64,000 bases of DNA from Unio delphinus. Its lineage: Eukaryota > Mollusca > Bivalvia > Unionida > Unionidae. The translations under genes were made by a program, and so were the position numbers. Below are positions 1-13,524 of this stretch, in pieces; positions within the stretch are counted from its first letter, which is position 1, and each line of letters starts with the position of its first letter. The stretch is from positions 6,453,001 through 6,517,000 of the forward strand of contig JAQISU010000163.1 in NCBI GenBank assembly GCA_029339505.1, given 5' to 3'. Below the pieces are notes generated by a model. It searched no databases and was not told the DNA's origin. It saw only the letters and a program-made list of their open reading frames with translations.

Positions 1-851
1 AGGAGAAGAAATTTGGAGAACTTTGAAAGGAAGTGGAGAAGTAATTGGAGTAATAAGAGTGAAGAACACACACATATAAGTATAATACAAGGACAAGTAG
101 AAAGCTATCTAACACTACTAATCAAGTGATGCAGAAAGCCATCACAAGGTCGATCGGAAGGAGAGTATTTGGGAAATTAAAATACTTGACTATTGATTGT
201 CCTTAAATTGTTATGAAATTCACCTTTTTATATTTCCAAACGTTCAACCGTTTGAATTGCTGATGGGGACTCTGATCTTTACATCTATCTTTCACTAATT
301 TAACTTCTAACCAAATATCGAGCCCGGGTGGGACATCAGTAATAATTTAAATAAACGTTTGTTAGCACCCCACCTAGACCACTTACCAAAGTACAATCTG
401 TCATTGCTGTCCCACTGTATCAAACGAAGAGCTAACATATATCCTGGTCTACGCCATTTGCACCTTATGCACGGCTAAAAATGAGATATAGAATGTTTTA
501 TGGCGATATTCTAACACTGTTCGCAACACAAGTTGTAGCTTCTCAAGAAAAGATAAATATCTTAGGCAAACAATGGAACTATTTGGTTGATCTTTAGAGT
601 TCAGGTTTGTGCTTATTCTTCTAAACAACAATTGGTAGGTCGTTTTATAACGTACTTATACTAATATCGCCATTATATGGTTTTTCTCTCTGCCATTGAC
701 TTCATATTGTTCACTTACCTTGAATAATATTTAGCATTCTGGTCACATCCAATCACATTATACTGACACCAGGATGAATAATACAAACAAAAACCTCTGA
801 ATGATGAGGCACATTCCAGGAAACTATTAGAAACATTTTTAAAAGTCTTCG

Positions 852-852
<1 letters not shown>
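1..852. other. Non-coding start of unit 1
   Basis: AT-rich sequence with no gene I can support. A 60-codon minus-strand ORF (449-631) is simply carried along with the repeat. The stretch recurs at 18631-19482 and 37232-38083. Confidence 0.5.

Positions 853-883
<31 letters not shown>
853..883. repeat. (TG)n microsatellite, unit 1
   Basis: Uninterrupted TG run of about 31 nt abutting a minus-strand SINE. The orthologous tract is 49 nt in unit 2 and 21 nt in unit 3. Confidence 0.95.
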
Positions 884-886
<3 letters not shown>

Positions 887-1165
887 AAGTCACATCGCTA
901 CGATCTATGCAGTGAAGCAATGTATAGTGATTTTTGGCACAGGGGCATCACGCCGCAGACATATAGCATGAGGGCGTGCCCAGTCAGTTTATCCTGACAC
1001 GAAGCCAACAAGTCCTAACTCTAACCTCTTAATATTGAACGCCATGCGAGGCAGCTGTTAGTACCATTTTTGTAAGTCTTTGGTATGACTCGGCCGGGAA
1101 TCGAACCCACAACCTCCCGCTTCAGCTGTGGTTACTCCAACTACTAGGCCACCGGAGTGGTATTG
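884..1165 (-). mobile_element. tRNA-derived SINE, unit 1
   Basis: Read on the minus strand there is a Pol III box B (GGTTCGATTCCC type, complement of 1096-1114) with a box A-like GGCCTAGTAGTTGG upstream. The body carries phrases shared with the SINEs at 3166, 10905, 12890, 39545 and 61240, such as 'taagtctttggta' and 'gaggttagagttagg'. It is a SINE and not a working tRNA gene, because the arms do not fold cleanly. Confidence 0.75.
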
Positions 1166-3165
1166 TCGTGGGACAGCAAGAAAAATCCAATACAATATAG
1201 TATTTCGGATTTTGCTTCGCATTTTCGTATTTGTCTTCTTCCTGTCAGCATTTCGCTGCAGTCCCTTCACAATAAGTAACGGTTTTTATGATTCTGAATC
1301 TGGTAACATTCCATTTTGATTTAGATTCTCATTATGTTTCAGTAGATGTTAATATCTTATATATCTCTTTTTTTTTGGTTCCTATGATATACGTTAAATA
1401 CATGTGTACACAGTAAAATGATGACATAATAATCACTGCTATACATTGTAAGTGCCTGAATGTAATAGAGTGGACATAAAACAGTTAAATCCTGTAGTTG
1501 ACACGCGTTCCTCGTGTTCTGGCGAACAAACGACATTGTCTTATATCGCCATATACAGGGGAGTGTGCTGTCTTTGACACAGAAGCGTTATTTAACACAT
1601 ACGGCGTTATTTGACACAGTTAACATGAACATTCTCAATACTAAAATGTGCTGGAAACACGACAATTGTATAAATAAACACTTATATGCATGTCGTATGT
1701 AGTACTGGTACTAAGTATAGCAAACGTGTGAGGTGCCTAGGTATTGTGTAATATTTTGGTAAATAGCTAATATTGTTAATGTCGAAACATTTACTCGTAT
1801 ACACGTTTGTTGCTATCTCATGTCAAATTATACTCTTTGTTCCATAATTAATTAGTCTTTTAATTATATATTGTGGTGTATCAGACAAAACATTAAAAGA
1901 GGCTGATATTATATAAGGTCTTAGCTATCATTCGTATGAATTTATCTATTTTGATGTCGGGTTAACGAAGAAGGTCTGAGGTAATTAAAGCCTTGCAAAA
2001 ATGTAAAAATAAATTATAATTAGTTTCAATTTTTCTATGTGACAAGATTCTTAACTATATTAAAGCCAATTTCGAATGGCGTCGGATTAGCTTGTCTTCA
2101 CTATAATTTACGCAAGCTGCTGTTAGCGACGATGACTTTTAGTTCTCAAGGGTATATATTTAAGCTTGCGATGTTAATGTTGGCCACGCCTTGCTCAATT
2201 CTGAGTGGATGTTGATTTATAAAATTATCAGACATTTTTCCCTCCGAGCAGTATGCAAAGGGAGGTGTTATGACCATCACTTGATGTTCCTTTGATCCGA
2301 ACACAGAATTCCACCACTTATCTATGAAACATGTGATGAAAATTATTATTATATAAGTACGTGGCTGACATCTCATTGTTCACCAATATGAGCTTTATAC
2401 ATATTTACGGTGGTAAATGATTAGCCTCAGTGTTTAACATATACATGTTAAAACCTGGTTAATCCTTACAACGTGACAATCACAAATAATTCCATATAAA
2501 CTTATAAATTCTTAACGGTTTTACAAAATAATCACCTTTAAGACTTTTAGAATAAGTAGATTTAAAACTCTAATTCAGTTTCTTAATAGCGTTGTTTGTC
2601 AGGCTTTCTTTTACTGCTTTTATCAATAAATCAGCATCATTAACACCTAACAGCATCCATTCGTTTAGAAAACGTATTGTTTTTTAAAAGATCTTCAATT
2701 GATGTTACTTATACCTGATATTGTTTGTATTTATTCACAGCTGGTATAATTTACAATATTTCATCACTTTTTAATAATTCTAAATTATCTGGCTATTAAC
2801 GAATGACTCATCTTAACACACCACATATAATCTGCCTATAGGTTACTGTCAAATGTCTACCATATCTTTATAAAAACACAAATTCGATTTTTTGAAAACA
2901 TGACTTTGTATAAATCTGCACTTGTCTCTAACATACGAAGGAACTGGTCCAATGAATTTCAAACAAATATGTGTTCCAGTTTCTCAGATAATTTAGACAA
3001 ATATGTATTCAATGCAAACATATATTACAGCGTCCAGCTTGTAAATATATTTCTTAAAATTTTTCCATTGAACCTTATTGAACCTATATATACACTGTTC
3101 ATCATTATACAAATGTACTCTCATTTTCATTATGTCGTTCATGTAGTTTCATTGCATTTTTCTAA
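1166..3165. other. Non-coding stretch of unit 1 containing the paralogous empty site
   Basis: No gene is seen. At about 2205-2225 lies the sequence 'gtggatgttgatttataaa', the counterpart of the Polinton insertion site in the old paralog. The unit 2 counterpart is 19826-21815. Confidence 0.5.
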
Positions 3166-3440
3166 AGAGATCGCCTAGTCATTAGAGCGTCCGCTTCAGA
3201 TGAGGAAGGTCGCACGTTCGATTCCCGGCCGAGTCCTAACAATGCTTAAAATACATGGTACTAACAGCTGCTTCGCTTGCCATTCAAGAGGTTAGGGTTA
3301 GGACCAACAAGCATTGTGTCAGGACAATGTGACTGGGTGGGAAATAATGCTATATGTGTGCAGCATGATGCCCCATTGCTTGCTATCACTATTAACTGCC
3401 ACATAGAATACATTGTAGTGATATGACTAAAAATTATTAA
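3166..3440 (+). mobile_element. tRNA-derived SINE, unit 1
   Basis: A tRNA-like head starts at 3166 with box A-like TAGTCATTAGAGCG and box B at about 3213-3226 (ACGTTCGATTCCC), followed by a body shared with the other SINEs here ('caagaggttagggttagg', 'gtgtcaggacaatgtgactgg'). The diverged orthologous copy is at 61240-61490. Confidence 0.75.
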
Positions 3441-3867
3441 AGATACGTTAAAAAACAAATCAATCACTCACATGTTCTAAACTATCATGACCTGTTCACT
3501 AATTACAACACGTAAAGCATTCGTTTTTTAAAATTTTTGTATCATGCTAACATTTATATCATCAATGTCCGTACCAATGCACGTTTATCGACTTCGTTAA
3601 TGCATATTGAAATACAAATGATGATACAAGATTCATGTTCTGGTTCATTAATCTGTTCGGAATAAATTTACATATTGACTATTATATATGTAGTACAAAT
3701 ATGGAGAAGTACAAGCCGTAAAAGGCATTTTAACCTTAAATTATTAAACGTGCAATTAGTAGGAAAAACTAATGTTTTAACAGTATCAGATCCGAATCCA
3801 CCTACAGCCATATGTCTGCCACTTCATGTGTTCATATCTGTCTCGGTTTCGTCGGCAACGCTCTTGG

Positions 3868-5525
3868 TTATATGTTTGTTTGTTTGCTTGAATTTTAACG
3901 GCGCACCAGCACTTTGAGGCTATTTAGCGCCATACAATAGGTTAGATGTTCAAAAATAAGAAAGGTTTAACATCGACCAGCAATATAAAAAAACATAATA
4001 GTTAAATATAAAATGGTAAGATGTTTGTGACAGGAAAATATGAAACTTCCCAATCAACGGGAGATTAAATGGTGTATGTTGATGATAAGATGTTGTAAAT
4101 AAGAGGTGATATTTGCATTAGATAAAAATATTCTAGGTGATGGCATGCAAGTTTAAAATAGAGATTTACTTCCTTTAGGAAATCTAAAATACAAGTGATT
4201 TGTATTGTATCAAAAAGTTCCTTCATGTCATGTACATTATAGTATTTAGCACGCGTCGGTTGCAGGTCGGAACACTCGGTCATAAAGTGGTTAACAGTGA
4301 ATGGCTCATTGCAAGAAACGCACTCTGGTAGATCGTCACCTTTTAGTATGTGGGAGTGGGTAATGTATGTATGACCGATTCTGATGCTTGCAATGACAAC
4401 CTCCTCCCTACAGATAGTTCTGTAGGAAGGAGTCCATTCTCCCAGCTTTGGTTTGATGGCATGAAGTTTGTTATTAACTGCATCATCCCATGACGCCTGC
4501 CACTTCTGACGTAGGTACTTTTTGATACAAGGTTAAAAATCAGTAAACGGTAATTTAAAACCCGATGGTTCTTGGGATAGAGCCATCTTAGCAGCCCGGT
4601 CTGCTTCTTCATTACCTCTAATACCAATATGGCTAGGTAGCCAACAGTATACTATATTGTAGGAGGTACTAAGCTCCGAGTTTTTGACGAGAATATCGAC
4701 TAGTTATGAATTATCCAGTTTTCTATGGTGTAGCGACTGAAGTACTGACAACGAGTCACAGAAAAAAATGTTATTTAAAATGCGTTTTTGTTCAATAAAT
4801 TTCAGAGCAAGGTCTATTGCTCTGATTTCCGCTGAAAATATGGACGCATCGTTTGGCAAGCGCACTTTGGTTATGTGCTTGCCACCAACGAAGGCTGCTG
4901 CAGCCTTGTCATCAACTTTTGATCCATCAATAAAAAGTTTTGTGTAGTGTTTAAAATCGTTGAGGAGTTCATAATAAGAGTTCTGGAAAATGGCAGGATT
5001 TGTCTCAGATTTTTCCCATCGCGCAACGTAAAAATCACTTTGGGCTGCTTAAAGAGCCAAAGTGGTGTTTCCGAGACAAACGTGTTCTGAACTGTAGGGA
5101 GATTAATTTTGATAGTGCCAAAGCTGGATGATATTCTGATGCCAAAGGAAGGTATGGTATTTGTTTTGTTTTCGTATAAAGTTTTGTATTTTGGTTGAAA
5201 AACAGCCGAAAAAGCAGGGTTCAGAGGGTTGGATCTTAACCTAAGAGTGTACTGTGTAGAAAGCATTTCTCTGCGGTGCGATAAAGGTGGTTCATTAGCT
5301 TCCGCGAGAAGGCTTTCGCATGGAGATGTCTTAAATGCTCCTAGAGCAAGTCTTATTCCCTGATGATGAATTGGGTCAAACATTATCAAATAAGACTTCA
5401 TAGCTGAACCATAAACAATGCATCCATAGTCTAGTATAGAACGGATAAATGTTCTATACAAATTGAGGAGAACTTTTTTATCAGCACCCCAGTCAGTGTG
5501 CGTAATTACTTTTAGTAAATTTAAA
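3868..5525 (-). mobile_element. 5'-truncated I/Jockey-like LINE (RT thumb + RNase H remnant), unit 1
   Basis: On the minus strand, 5461-4871 reads as the C-terminal part of a reverse transcriptase (phrases RSILDYGCIVYGSA, LALGAFKTSPCESL, EANEPPLSHRRE). It runs into an RNase H domain (IDGSK, SAEIRAIDLAL, FCDSLS, carrying the D, E and D catalytic positions) and then a C-terminal CVSCNEPF...H...C zinc knuckle. In-frame stops interrupt it, so it is dead. The 3' end on the plus strand near 3870-3960 has the GGCGC...GTTAAAATTCAAGC form followed by a CAAA-type repeat, as seen in molluscan LINEs. No palm catalytic motif is present, so the 5' part is missing. Family assignment (I/Jockey superfamily with RNase H) comes from motif recognition only. 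Confidence 0.8.
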
Positions 5526-7815
5526 GCTTTTGGTTATATAATATTTTGTTATGGAAAAGTCAATTTTCTTTCCATGGCTTTTTATCACTGTGGGGTACCA
5601 ATAAATTGGCGCTAATGACCAAAACACTTTCAGAACAGGGTCATTGGTCTATTTTTCATTTTCAAATACATGTCCGTGAACCGTGCTTGAATCGTGCACA
5701 CGTGTTGTTGATTAACAAGGACGTCCCAAGGTGTGGGACTGTTACCTCGTCTAGAGTACCCAGTAGTTTATCCACCGATGGTTAAACGTGGTCGACTTTG
5801 CGAAGAATCTATATGTATTTTCAAGGTGATTTGTACCTTTGATTAATCGCATTCAGTTTTGTATCGGCCACACATATCGTATCATGATGTAATTGCAAAA
5901 CCAACTCGCATACTTGTTGTATTTTATACATGATGCCTAGGGCCAAATATAATTCCTTGGACCCCGCACATCGTTGGGCCGGACCTGATTCAATAGAGGT
6001 TGGCGATTTGTTTCAAATCGCTTTTCTGATACAGGCCTTCTTTCTGGATACTAACTGGTAGTCCTAACGAGGCTAAATCTTTCTGTTAGGGCCATTGTGA
6101 TGGCATTCAGATGACATAATGCATCTTTTAGGTATTATCACTCCAATTTTACGACATCTATCTAAAACGATATTTTCAATTTGCAATGTGTATTTAAATA
6201 CCTGAAATGTATAAAGGTTTTAGATGTGTGTTACATTTTATAATCATATAGTAGTACAATCCACAGAGTTACTTCATATTTGAGGCATCACAAAGTGTTT
6301 CAATTAAAATCGTTGTTTGACATAATTTATATCCCTGCTTTTGTTGAATGCTAGTAAATTAGCATTTTAAAGTGCCACATTTTGTCGTGTATTCATGTAT
6401 CTATTTATCTATGTCAAATATGCAGTTTCTTCATATTATCGATCTTGTTTTGAAAGATCTTAGTACTGTTGTCAATGCTATTATAACTAACTGTTGCCTG
6501 TTGAGATGAACATTTATTACAAGAATGCAGTATATCTCTTTGTAAATGAGTGGTATGGATACAATCATATATGCATTGTTTTATTTCATTTCCTAACGTA
6601 ACATCCTTTGTCGACTCTTTCATCACATGAAAACTTGTAACTAAATACAAACTACCCTGTGATATTCGTGATACTTCTTTCATGTTTAATTCATGTAAAG
6701 GTTCCATAACGTCACTAAAGTTTTTTTTAACTAAATGTAATGCAGATTCGTGGCATTATTTGCAATGCATAAAAATTTTAAATTATATTGTGTGCTCTCA
6801 GCTTAGTGTTAAATATGTGTACCACGGTAGATAGTTCTCCTTTGTGTTTCAACCGTGCAAAATACTGCAGTAATTTAAAATTGTAGTGAGTTGGCTCTCT
6901 CTATAGGTATTTAATTTCATAAGGCTATGTATATTTTTACGCGTTTACGCTCGTAAACTATCCAACATAAAATAGTGAAAGGCATCAATCTTTGTCATGA
7001 TTCACAAATAATTTATTTATCCAAAACACAAAGTTAACGTCATAATAAAGTAATTACGGTATTGCAAATTAAATCCCAAAACATCCAAGATTTAGAGATA
7101 AATGTCTTAGTAATTTAAAGTCTTGAAAACAAATTCAGTAGAAGTCCAGAATAAATCCAAATACTAAAGGTGAAGATGTGTATGATGTACTAGAGTGTTG
7201 ATATACCAATATCGTTTTAGTGAATAACAGTAATATAATTCCAGGCATGGATTCGCTGTAGATTCCAGACAATATCAATATCCAAGAATGTTATCAGAGC
7301 ACTTTTGTATTCCCAGAAAAAAATCTCTTAAATTCAATAATTTGAAAAACTAACATTTTCCCCGCTGGGTACAACATATATCACAACTTCTTAGATCTTT
7401 AAGTACGACTGGAAAAACCTCTCAGCTACAAGGTTGTAAACTCCTCTGCTTGATGTCAGATCACAATTAGCATTTTTTAAACTATAAATAACTTGATTGA
7501 ACGCTCCTGATATTTACAAAATCAAACCATAACCTGAGTTATGTAAAATACTCTAAGGAAATTTCAAACTCTAGGCATAGACCCAAATAAACATAATTCA
7601 TTATATTAATAATACTACTGATACTAAAGCCCAGCAGACACATAGATAATAATTTAGCTATGTATTGGTTGTTTATACATAATAAAATTGAAACAAAAGT
7701 AAAATAATGTAAAGCAGAAATGAACTCAATTTTGGGCAAGGCCATGTCCCACCATCAATGTTACAGTATAATATCATGCAATGAACAAAACGTTAAAGTA
7801 ACTAACCAAGAAAGC

Positions 7816-7818
<3 letters not shown>
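5526..7818. other. Non-coding stretch of unit 1
   Basis: AT-rich sequence with scattered short ORFs, none recognised. The longest, minus strand 6414-6707 (97 codons), has no family resemblance. It stays open in unit 2, but the units are too young for that to show selection. Counterpart 24177-26470. Confidence 0.45.

Positions 7819-7893
<75 letters not shown>
7819..7893. repeat. (TA)n microsatellite, unit 1
   Basis: Pure TA tract of about 75 nt; the counterpart in unit 2 is about 59 nt. Confidence 0.95.
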
Positions 7894-7894
<1 letters not shown>

Positions 7895-10187
7895 CACAAA
7901 TTATCTCCACTTGCCAGTACACAAATGTTTATTGAATGTATCGATAGGACTGACGAGCACACATATATCAGAAGAAGCAATGTTTTGTTGAAAACTCCGC
8001 CAGTACAGACGGGATTGTCTTGACCAAGAAATTAACAAATTAAATATAACAATAAAATAACTGTCATGTTCATACATGTTATGCATTTATTGCATAGTCA
8101 CTAAGCTAGCATGATATGAAATATATGTCTGGCTATTGAACCGAGGCAATTATGTTCATTTGAACTCGATAAACGTGTATGTCGCTTAGAACGTTGTAGT
8201 GAATGAAACTAATGTCAACGTCAATGTTGACACTATTATAAATATATTTCATGAAACAGTACAGACTGTTATACTATATAACATAGTTACCATTCACTAT
8301 AAGTATCCTCTGTGAATGCATAATGAAATTAGAAAGCTGCTAAGACAGCGAAGATGAGTGCATGATTAAGAGGTACGAACTCATAATCAAACACACTGTT
8401 TTTTGTTCGGGCAAAAAGAAGACGTAATTGTTACAGAGATTAGCGTACTAACGAATGAATCAGATTTTGATTAGGTTCACCTAAAAACTGGTTGAAACGA
8501 AATAGAGTACTTCATGGAACATCATTAAAGATCTGCGAATCTGTAAGTGACATAGTTATCACAAATGAAGAAAGGCACTTACTTGTAATATTGTTCGGAA
8601 CAATCATCTATAAAGGAAACAAAGTGTCCCTCAAATTCCCAAACTAATCTTACGCGAATTATCAAATTCTCTTCTTGAAAACATTACCGTACCTATGGAC
8701 CATGTTTATGTTCTTTAAATAAGTCAAAATACGATATAAATTATGACGTCCTATGCAACTACACGAAACATTACTTTCAAATCAAGTTTGACAATCTCCT
8801 ATTTATCCAGTGTGATCATCCGATGAATACTATATATATCCTGATATAAATCTCTATTTTGCACGTGTTCGACACGTGGCGTTAAAAGAAACAAGTATTC
8901 GACAAAGATTAACATAAATGCTACGAAGTATTGGTGTGTCTGGAAAACACGCATCATAGTTTCAAAGTCCCTGTATAGTAAACAAACATTCCTTGCTATT
9001 TGTTTGTTGCTTTGGTTTTGCTTAGTATGTATGTTATGTATATATTAAAATAGTCAAACATTAAACGCATCAACGATACAGTTTAAATGAGATGTTTGCT
9101 GCTAACTATTATTATTTAGAATTTGTTTCAATGATGTTTAAGAGAATATCAAGTTCGATAGTGCTCTTAGCTAATAATGCATATAAATTACAATTAATAA
9201 TCTAGATATAGCTGAACAAATTTCAGTTTCAGATATTGAAAAGAAACATGATTGTTCAAGATGTTCGCCTGCTACATTAAGTCAGGTGTCTACTGATTCA
9301 ATGCAAATATCACGAACATGGAACCATAACTTCTATCCTGTATTCAATATGGCTGAACAGATGTCCGAGAGGATGCTCAGTACAAACAAGTATGCATAGG
9401 TATAACCAGTGACGGTTCTTCGCACAAGCACATTAAATCTAGTTCATGTGCAACCTGGGATAAATGAATGTGACAGCGTGAAATTCAAAATGTATCGATT
9501 GTCTTTGGAAATGATTGTACAAATCTTACATTTGAGCACAATTTATTACACGAAGTAAATTGGAACTGTTGTAAAATAAACGCGAAATACGTGCATCTCT
9601 GAGGCAACATAAATTTGGAGGCTATTAAATTAATGATAGGTAACACAAAGATACCCTGCAAAACTGTACCATGAAACTAAGTTAGAGAGACTAATTCTCG
9701 CCATAAAATAGGAATATTGATTCAGCTGTTAATATTTACAACTGATCAAGGCTATTCGAAATTGTACAGAACATGAAATCTACTTAGCTTGATGAACATT
9801 CGTACTTCAGTCTCCAGTGTGTAGAAAAACTTTATTCATTAACTCATGTTGACGACTTCAGTTTGAATTTGAAACGTCATACATGTAGTTAGAAACATTA
9901 TTTCACTGCATAAAATCAAAGACTTGACCTAATTCAAGAAACATAACTCCTTGCTGCTAATATTTTTGATTAAATGTCAGGTGTTATTTATGAGTGTATT
10001 ACTTAGATTATATGTATATTAAAATTAAGAACTAACAAAATATTTGTATTCCTGCGGTGAAATGGAGACAACGAAACACTTTGTTCTCGACTTTCCTACA
10101 AATACGGATCCAGAATCATATCTTATACAAGCTTCCATTTGTTCTCAGCACTGAAATTTGGAATTTGTGGCAAAGCAATGTTCTCTA

Positions 10188-10190
<3 letters not shown>
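7894..10190. other. Non-coding stretch upstream of the CvSI-like gene, unit 1
   Basis: I see no exon, RNA gene or transposon ends here. Counterpart 26530-28818. Confidence 0.4.

Positions 10191-10253
<63 letters not shown>
10191..10253. repeat. (TA)n microsatellite upstream of the CvSI-like gene, unit 1
   Basis: Pure TA run of about 63 nt, about 140 bp upstream of the start codon at 10395. In unit 2 it is a compound (CT)n(TA)n of about 51 nt. Confidence 0.95.
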
Positions 10254-10254
<1 letters not shown>

Positions 10255-10348
10255 GTTTCATTGCGTGCAGACACTGACGTATTACATGGTGTCTGGGGCA
10301 CAGCATTTCACGATTTGGTCGCATCGTGCTCCTGAGGTCAGTGCAATG

Positions 10349-10357
10349 CTTTATAAG
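10349..10357 (+). promoter_or_regulatory. Possible TATA box of the CvSI-like gene, unit 1
   Basis: CTTTATAAG lies about 40 bp upstream of the ATG at 10395. A start site about 30 bp downstream would leave a very short 5' UTR. The same sequence precedes the gene in unit 2 (around 28966). This is inferred from sequence alone. Confidence 0.3.
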
Positions 10358-10904
10358 ACTCAGTACTTGGGCCATGCATACATTCGATATTACCATGAAG
10401 ACCTGTGTGCTCCTTCTCACTATCACTGTAGCAGTTGGTAAGTCACACGTTGCATTCTTTAGACAAACATCCGTTTAAAAGTAATGTGTTAATCATTTTC
10501 AGTTAAAGTGAATACAACAACTTTTTAATGGTTTTATACTTGGATATGCTTGGGAAACACAGACAAGGATTGATAGTTTGTAAGACTTGTTAGTTCGAAT
10601 TCGTTTAAAATGTAGCTTAGTCAAATGTTTTGTATCAATTTGTGTATGATGTGCTCAGTGGCAAAATACATAATTTAAGCAGTTGATATGCCAATATAAC
10701 AAATACACTAGGCAAAACTAAAACAAAAATAAAAATGTAATTTAGATTCGAATCTAAATTATGTAATACAATTTAAAAAGTCATCAAAAACGTTTCACTA
10801 TACAAGATTATCAATTATTCATTCAAATATATTTTACGAGGGGTAGTTTCTCATTATTTGTATGACAATTTCATGGTTTTATGCTTTGTTTCATTTTTGT
10901 TTGA

Positions 10905-11050
10905 CAAAAGGCCGACAAGTTCTAACATCAGCAATGGCAGCTGCTTGTACCATTTCTGTATGTCTTTGGTACGGCTCGGTCAGGGTTAAAAGTCGCAACC
11001 TCCCACATCGGAGGGAAAAGTCCTCATCCCTTAGGCCACTGAAGCTGCTA
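10905..11050 (-). mobile_element. Truncated tRNA-derived SINE in intron 1, unit 1
   Basis: A partial, mutated copy of the same SINE ('gccgacaagttctaac', 'tgtctttggtacggctcgg') in reverse orientation within intron 1. Box B is degraded. Confidence 0.6.
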
Positions 11051-12412
11051 TAGATACCGTAACAAAATGGGCATACTCATCTCTGGCTTTGAATAAGTCA
11101 AAGCTTTCAACATGTTTTTAACTGTTTTCTACATCGTTTGCGATATTATTCGTATATGGTCCATACAAGCTTGGCAAGTGTTCGGTTATACGTTAATTAG
11201 TCGGAAGACTGAACATCTTCTTGGAAGCGTCTTTATGTCATAGTGTTTAAATAGTTCCACGATTGATAAAATACCACGTTTATCATTCAAGTTAAATTCA
11301 GGGGAACATTTTCAACTTCTGATAAATGATAATACAAATTTAAAGAGCAACTGCTATAAAAGTTTGCTGTATTTAAGCTTATAAAATATCTTTAACTGTA
11401 AGACATTCATTTGGACCAACACAATTTTAAGGCTTTATGGGTTGTTTATTCAACAAAAATATGTATGACAAAAGAATACCTTTGAGCTGAAAGTTAAAGT
11501 CATATTTGCATTAGAAAAGGGTGAATATAACAAAAGGTATGAGAGATAATAGTTTTTAATTGAATTATGGCACTAGGTTTTTTTTTACTCATAACTCTAG
11601 GCTACGTCATAAAAAATGTACAGAACATTTATGCAATATTGCCTTTAAAATGTAGCAAGTCAATATTTTTACATCTTCATAATGATATCATGAGGCACGG
11701 TTTACCGTTTTCATATATACATTGCGGGCTACATAGTCACACGCATGTACTCAATGTATTTCTCTCCGACCAGGAAAATGCACATAATGAGAAAAATAGA
11801 AGTATGTAAGAGAACTAGAACATAATTTCAGTTCACTAATACGTTCAATCTTTTACACATTTTCTAGTAAATTCTACACATTATTTTAAAGTTAGGTTAT
11901 GCATAGCACTTCAGACACTGTCTCTACACTATATAGTCATGGAGTTTCATTATATTCTTCATAATACGTAGACCTTTGTTCGCATCTAATTTCGAATGTT
12001 CGGAATGAGTACATCTAGTTTTGTAACGAAACGTAGTTCAGCCTACAGAAGACAGTTGCAGTTTTAGTTTTCTGTAGAGCCATTGTCTAAAGTGACGACT
12101 TTCAGATGACATGTAAATTGTGGATTTAATTGGTTTTCAATTCATGCACTTTTGATATTGCACGTACAGCAGTATTAGGGTACATCACGCATATCGCATT
12201 ATGACGTCATAGTACTACAAACAGCGTTATAGCGAGGTTACATCGTATCAATTAATTCTGGCTGATCCTTTAGCAGCTTTCGCGCATATTTTGAGGGATA
12301 CCAGAACCTTACAATTTGTTCAGAAACTAGTATTGTTTGTATTATCATACATAATTACGGAATGACTATGCAGATAATACACAGGTAGTAATGTGTATAC
12401 ATTCTATTGCAG
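11051..12412. other. Intron 1 remainder of the CvSI-like gene, unit 1
   Basis: AT-rich intron with no other gene seen; it ends in 'tctattgcag'. Counterpart 29668-31029. Confidence 0.55.
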
Positions 12413-12889
12413 TTTACGTAGAGGGGGAAACATGTCCCTCTGGATACGCCACCGACTGTAGGTTGACATTATGCACGGGAAATGAATGGGTGCTTAATTG
12501 CGTGGACAACGTCTGCACGTGTACTCATACTGAAGGCGGCTCACACGGTAGGGATTATTGCCACATATGACTTGTTATTTTGCAAGTCGTGTTCAAACGC
12601 ACAAGTATCACATGAAATATATATTTCAGTTATATAGCTTTTCAACGAAACTCGCCAAGTAACATGTTTTTAAGATTTGATTGGATACATATACAGAACA
12701 TGAGGAAAATGAACTGAAAACTTTATTTATAAATAAGGATTTAATGGCAGGTATAATTAGCAAAAATTTATCGAAGAGTCAATATTAGTTCACCTTGTAC
12801 AATCTGACAGATTTCGATTTGACATTAGTGTGACAAGAACTGTGTCGTGTGTGTCTGTGTGTGAATTTGGATTTTTAACCTAGCTTTAA

Positions 12890-13165
12890 TAATGTTTCTG
12901 TCATATCGCTACGACATCTGCGTAGTAGCAGTATATACTGATGTCTAGCAGTGAGTTATTATGCCACAGACATCAAGTCCCACTCAGTCACATTAGCATG
13001 ACATCAGGCCGACCAGACCTAATACTAACCTGATAGTGTTGTGCCCTGCTAGTACTATATTTATAAGTATTTGATTTGACTCCATCGGGGATAGAACCCG
13101 ACACTTCCTATATCCATGTCCTATGGCGGACGCTTGAACCACTTTGGCTACTGGAGCGGTATGTA
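12890..13165 (-). mobile_element. tRNA-derived SINE in intron 2, unit 1
   Basis: Reverse-orientation copy of the SINE with a degraded box B (complement of 'ggggatagaacccgac', about 13086-13101) and box A region near 13130-13160. The body phrases 'catatcgctacgac' and 'gacatcaggccgaccag' match the other copies. Confidence 0.65.
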
Positions 13166-13457
13166 TGTGTACAGGTACGGACGGACGATCAAACGGACAG
13201 ACAGATTGATGGGTGGATGGAAGGTAGATCAAAGTGTTGAACAACAAACGTACTTATATTGTTAATGAGGCAAAAGATAAAACGCTGTGTTATTGCATTT
13301 ATTGTAATGCGTAATTTATCAAGCCCCAACAAATTCTGTTTAGTTCGAAAGCTCATCGACAGCTCAAAGCATGAGGCGACCTAATTCCTTTTTGATAAGT
13401 GTTTAGCTGTCAATGAGATGTTCGTAGTTTTAGTCTTTGAATCGGGAAATAGTCTGT

Positions 13458-13461
<4 letters not shown>

Positions 13462-13515
<54 letters not shown>

Positions 13516-13524
13516 AGAGAGAAT
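13462..13524. repeat. (AG)n microsatellite in intron 2, unit 1
   Basis: AG run of about 62 nt with one interruption; about 78 nt in unit 2 (32077-32154). Confidence 0.95.

Noticed and set aside
449..631. Identical 60-codon minus-strand ORF in all three units
   Set aside because: Repetition reflects the tandem unit and not selection; no recognised domain and no promoter context.
3166..3240. A tRNA gene
   Set aside because: Box A and box B are present, but the acceptor and anticodon stems do not pair well and the SINE body follows directly.
6414..6707. 97-codon minus-strand ORF, also at 25065-25358
   Set aside because: No family resemblance or splice context. Units too similar for conservation to be informative. 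Left as unproven.
7720..7935. ORFs made of long alternating Ile-Tyr runs (also at 10057-10441, 13700-14017, 26413-26616, 28693-29043, 32332-32529)
   Set aside because: They are translations of (TA)n microsatellites, which have no stop in that frame. The true use of 13688-13786 and 32320-32420 is exon 3 of the CvSI-like gene in another frame.
13462..13524. CRISPR-like or satellite array
   Set aside because: It is a plain (AG)n microsatellite in an animal intron; no spacers are present anywhere in the window.
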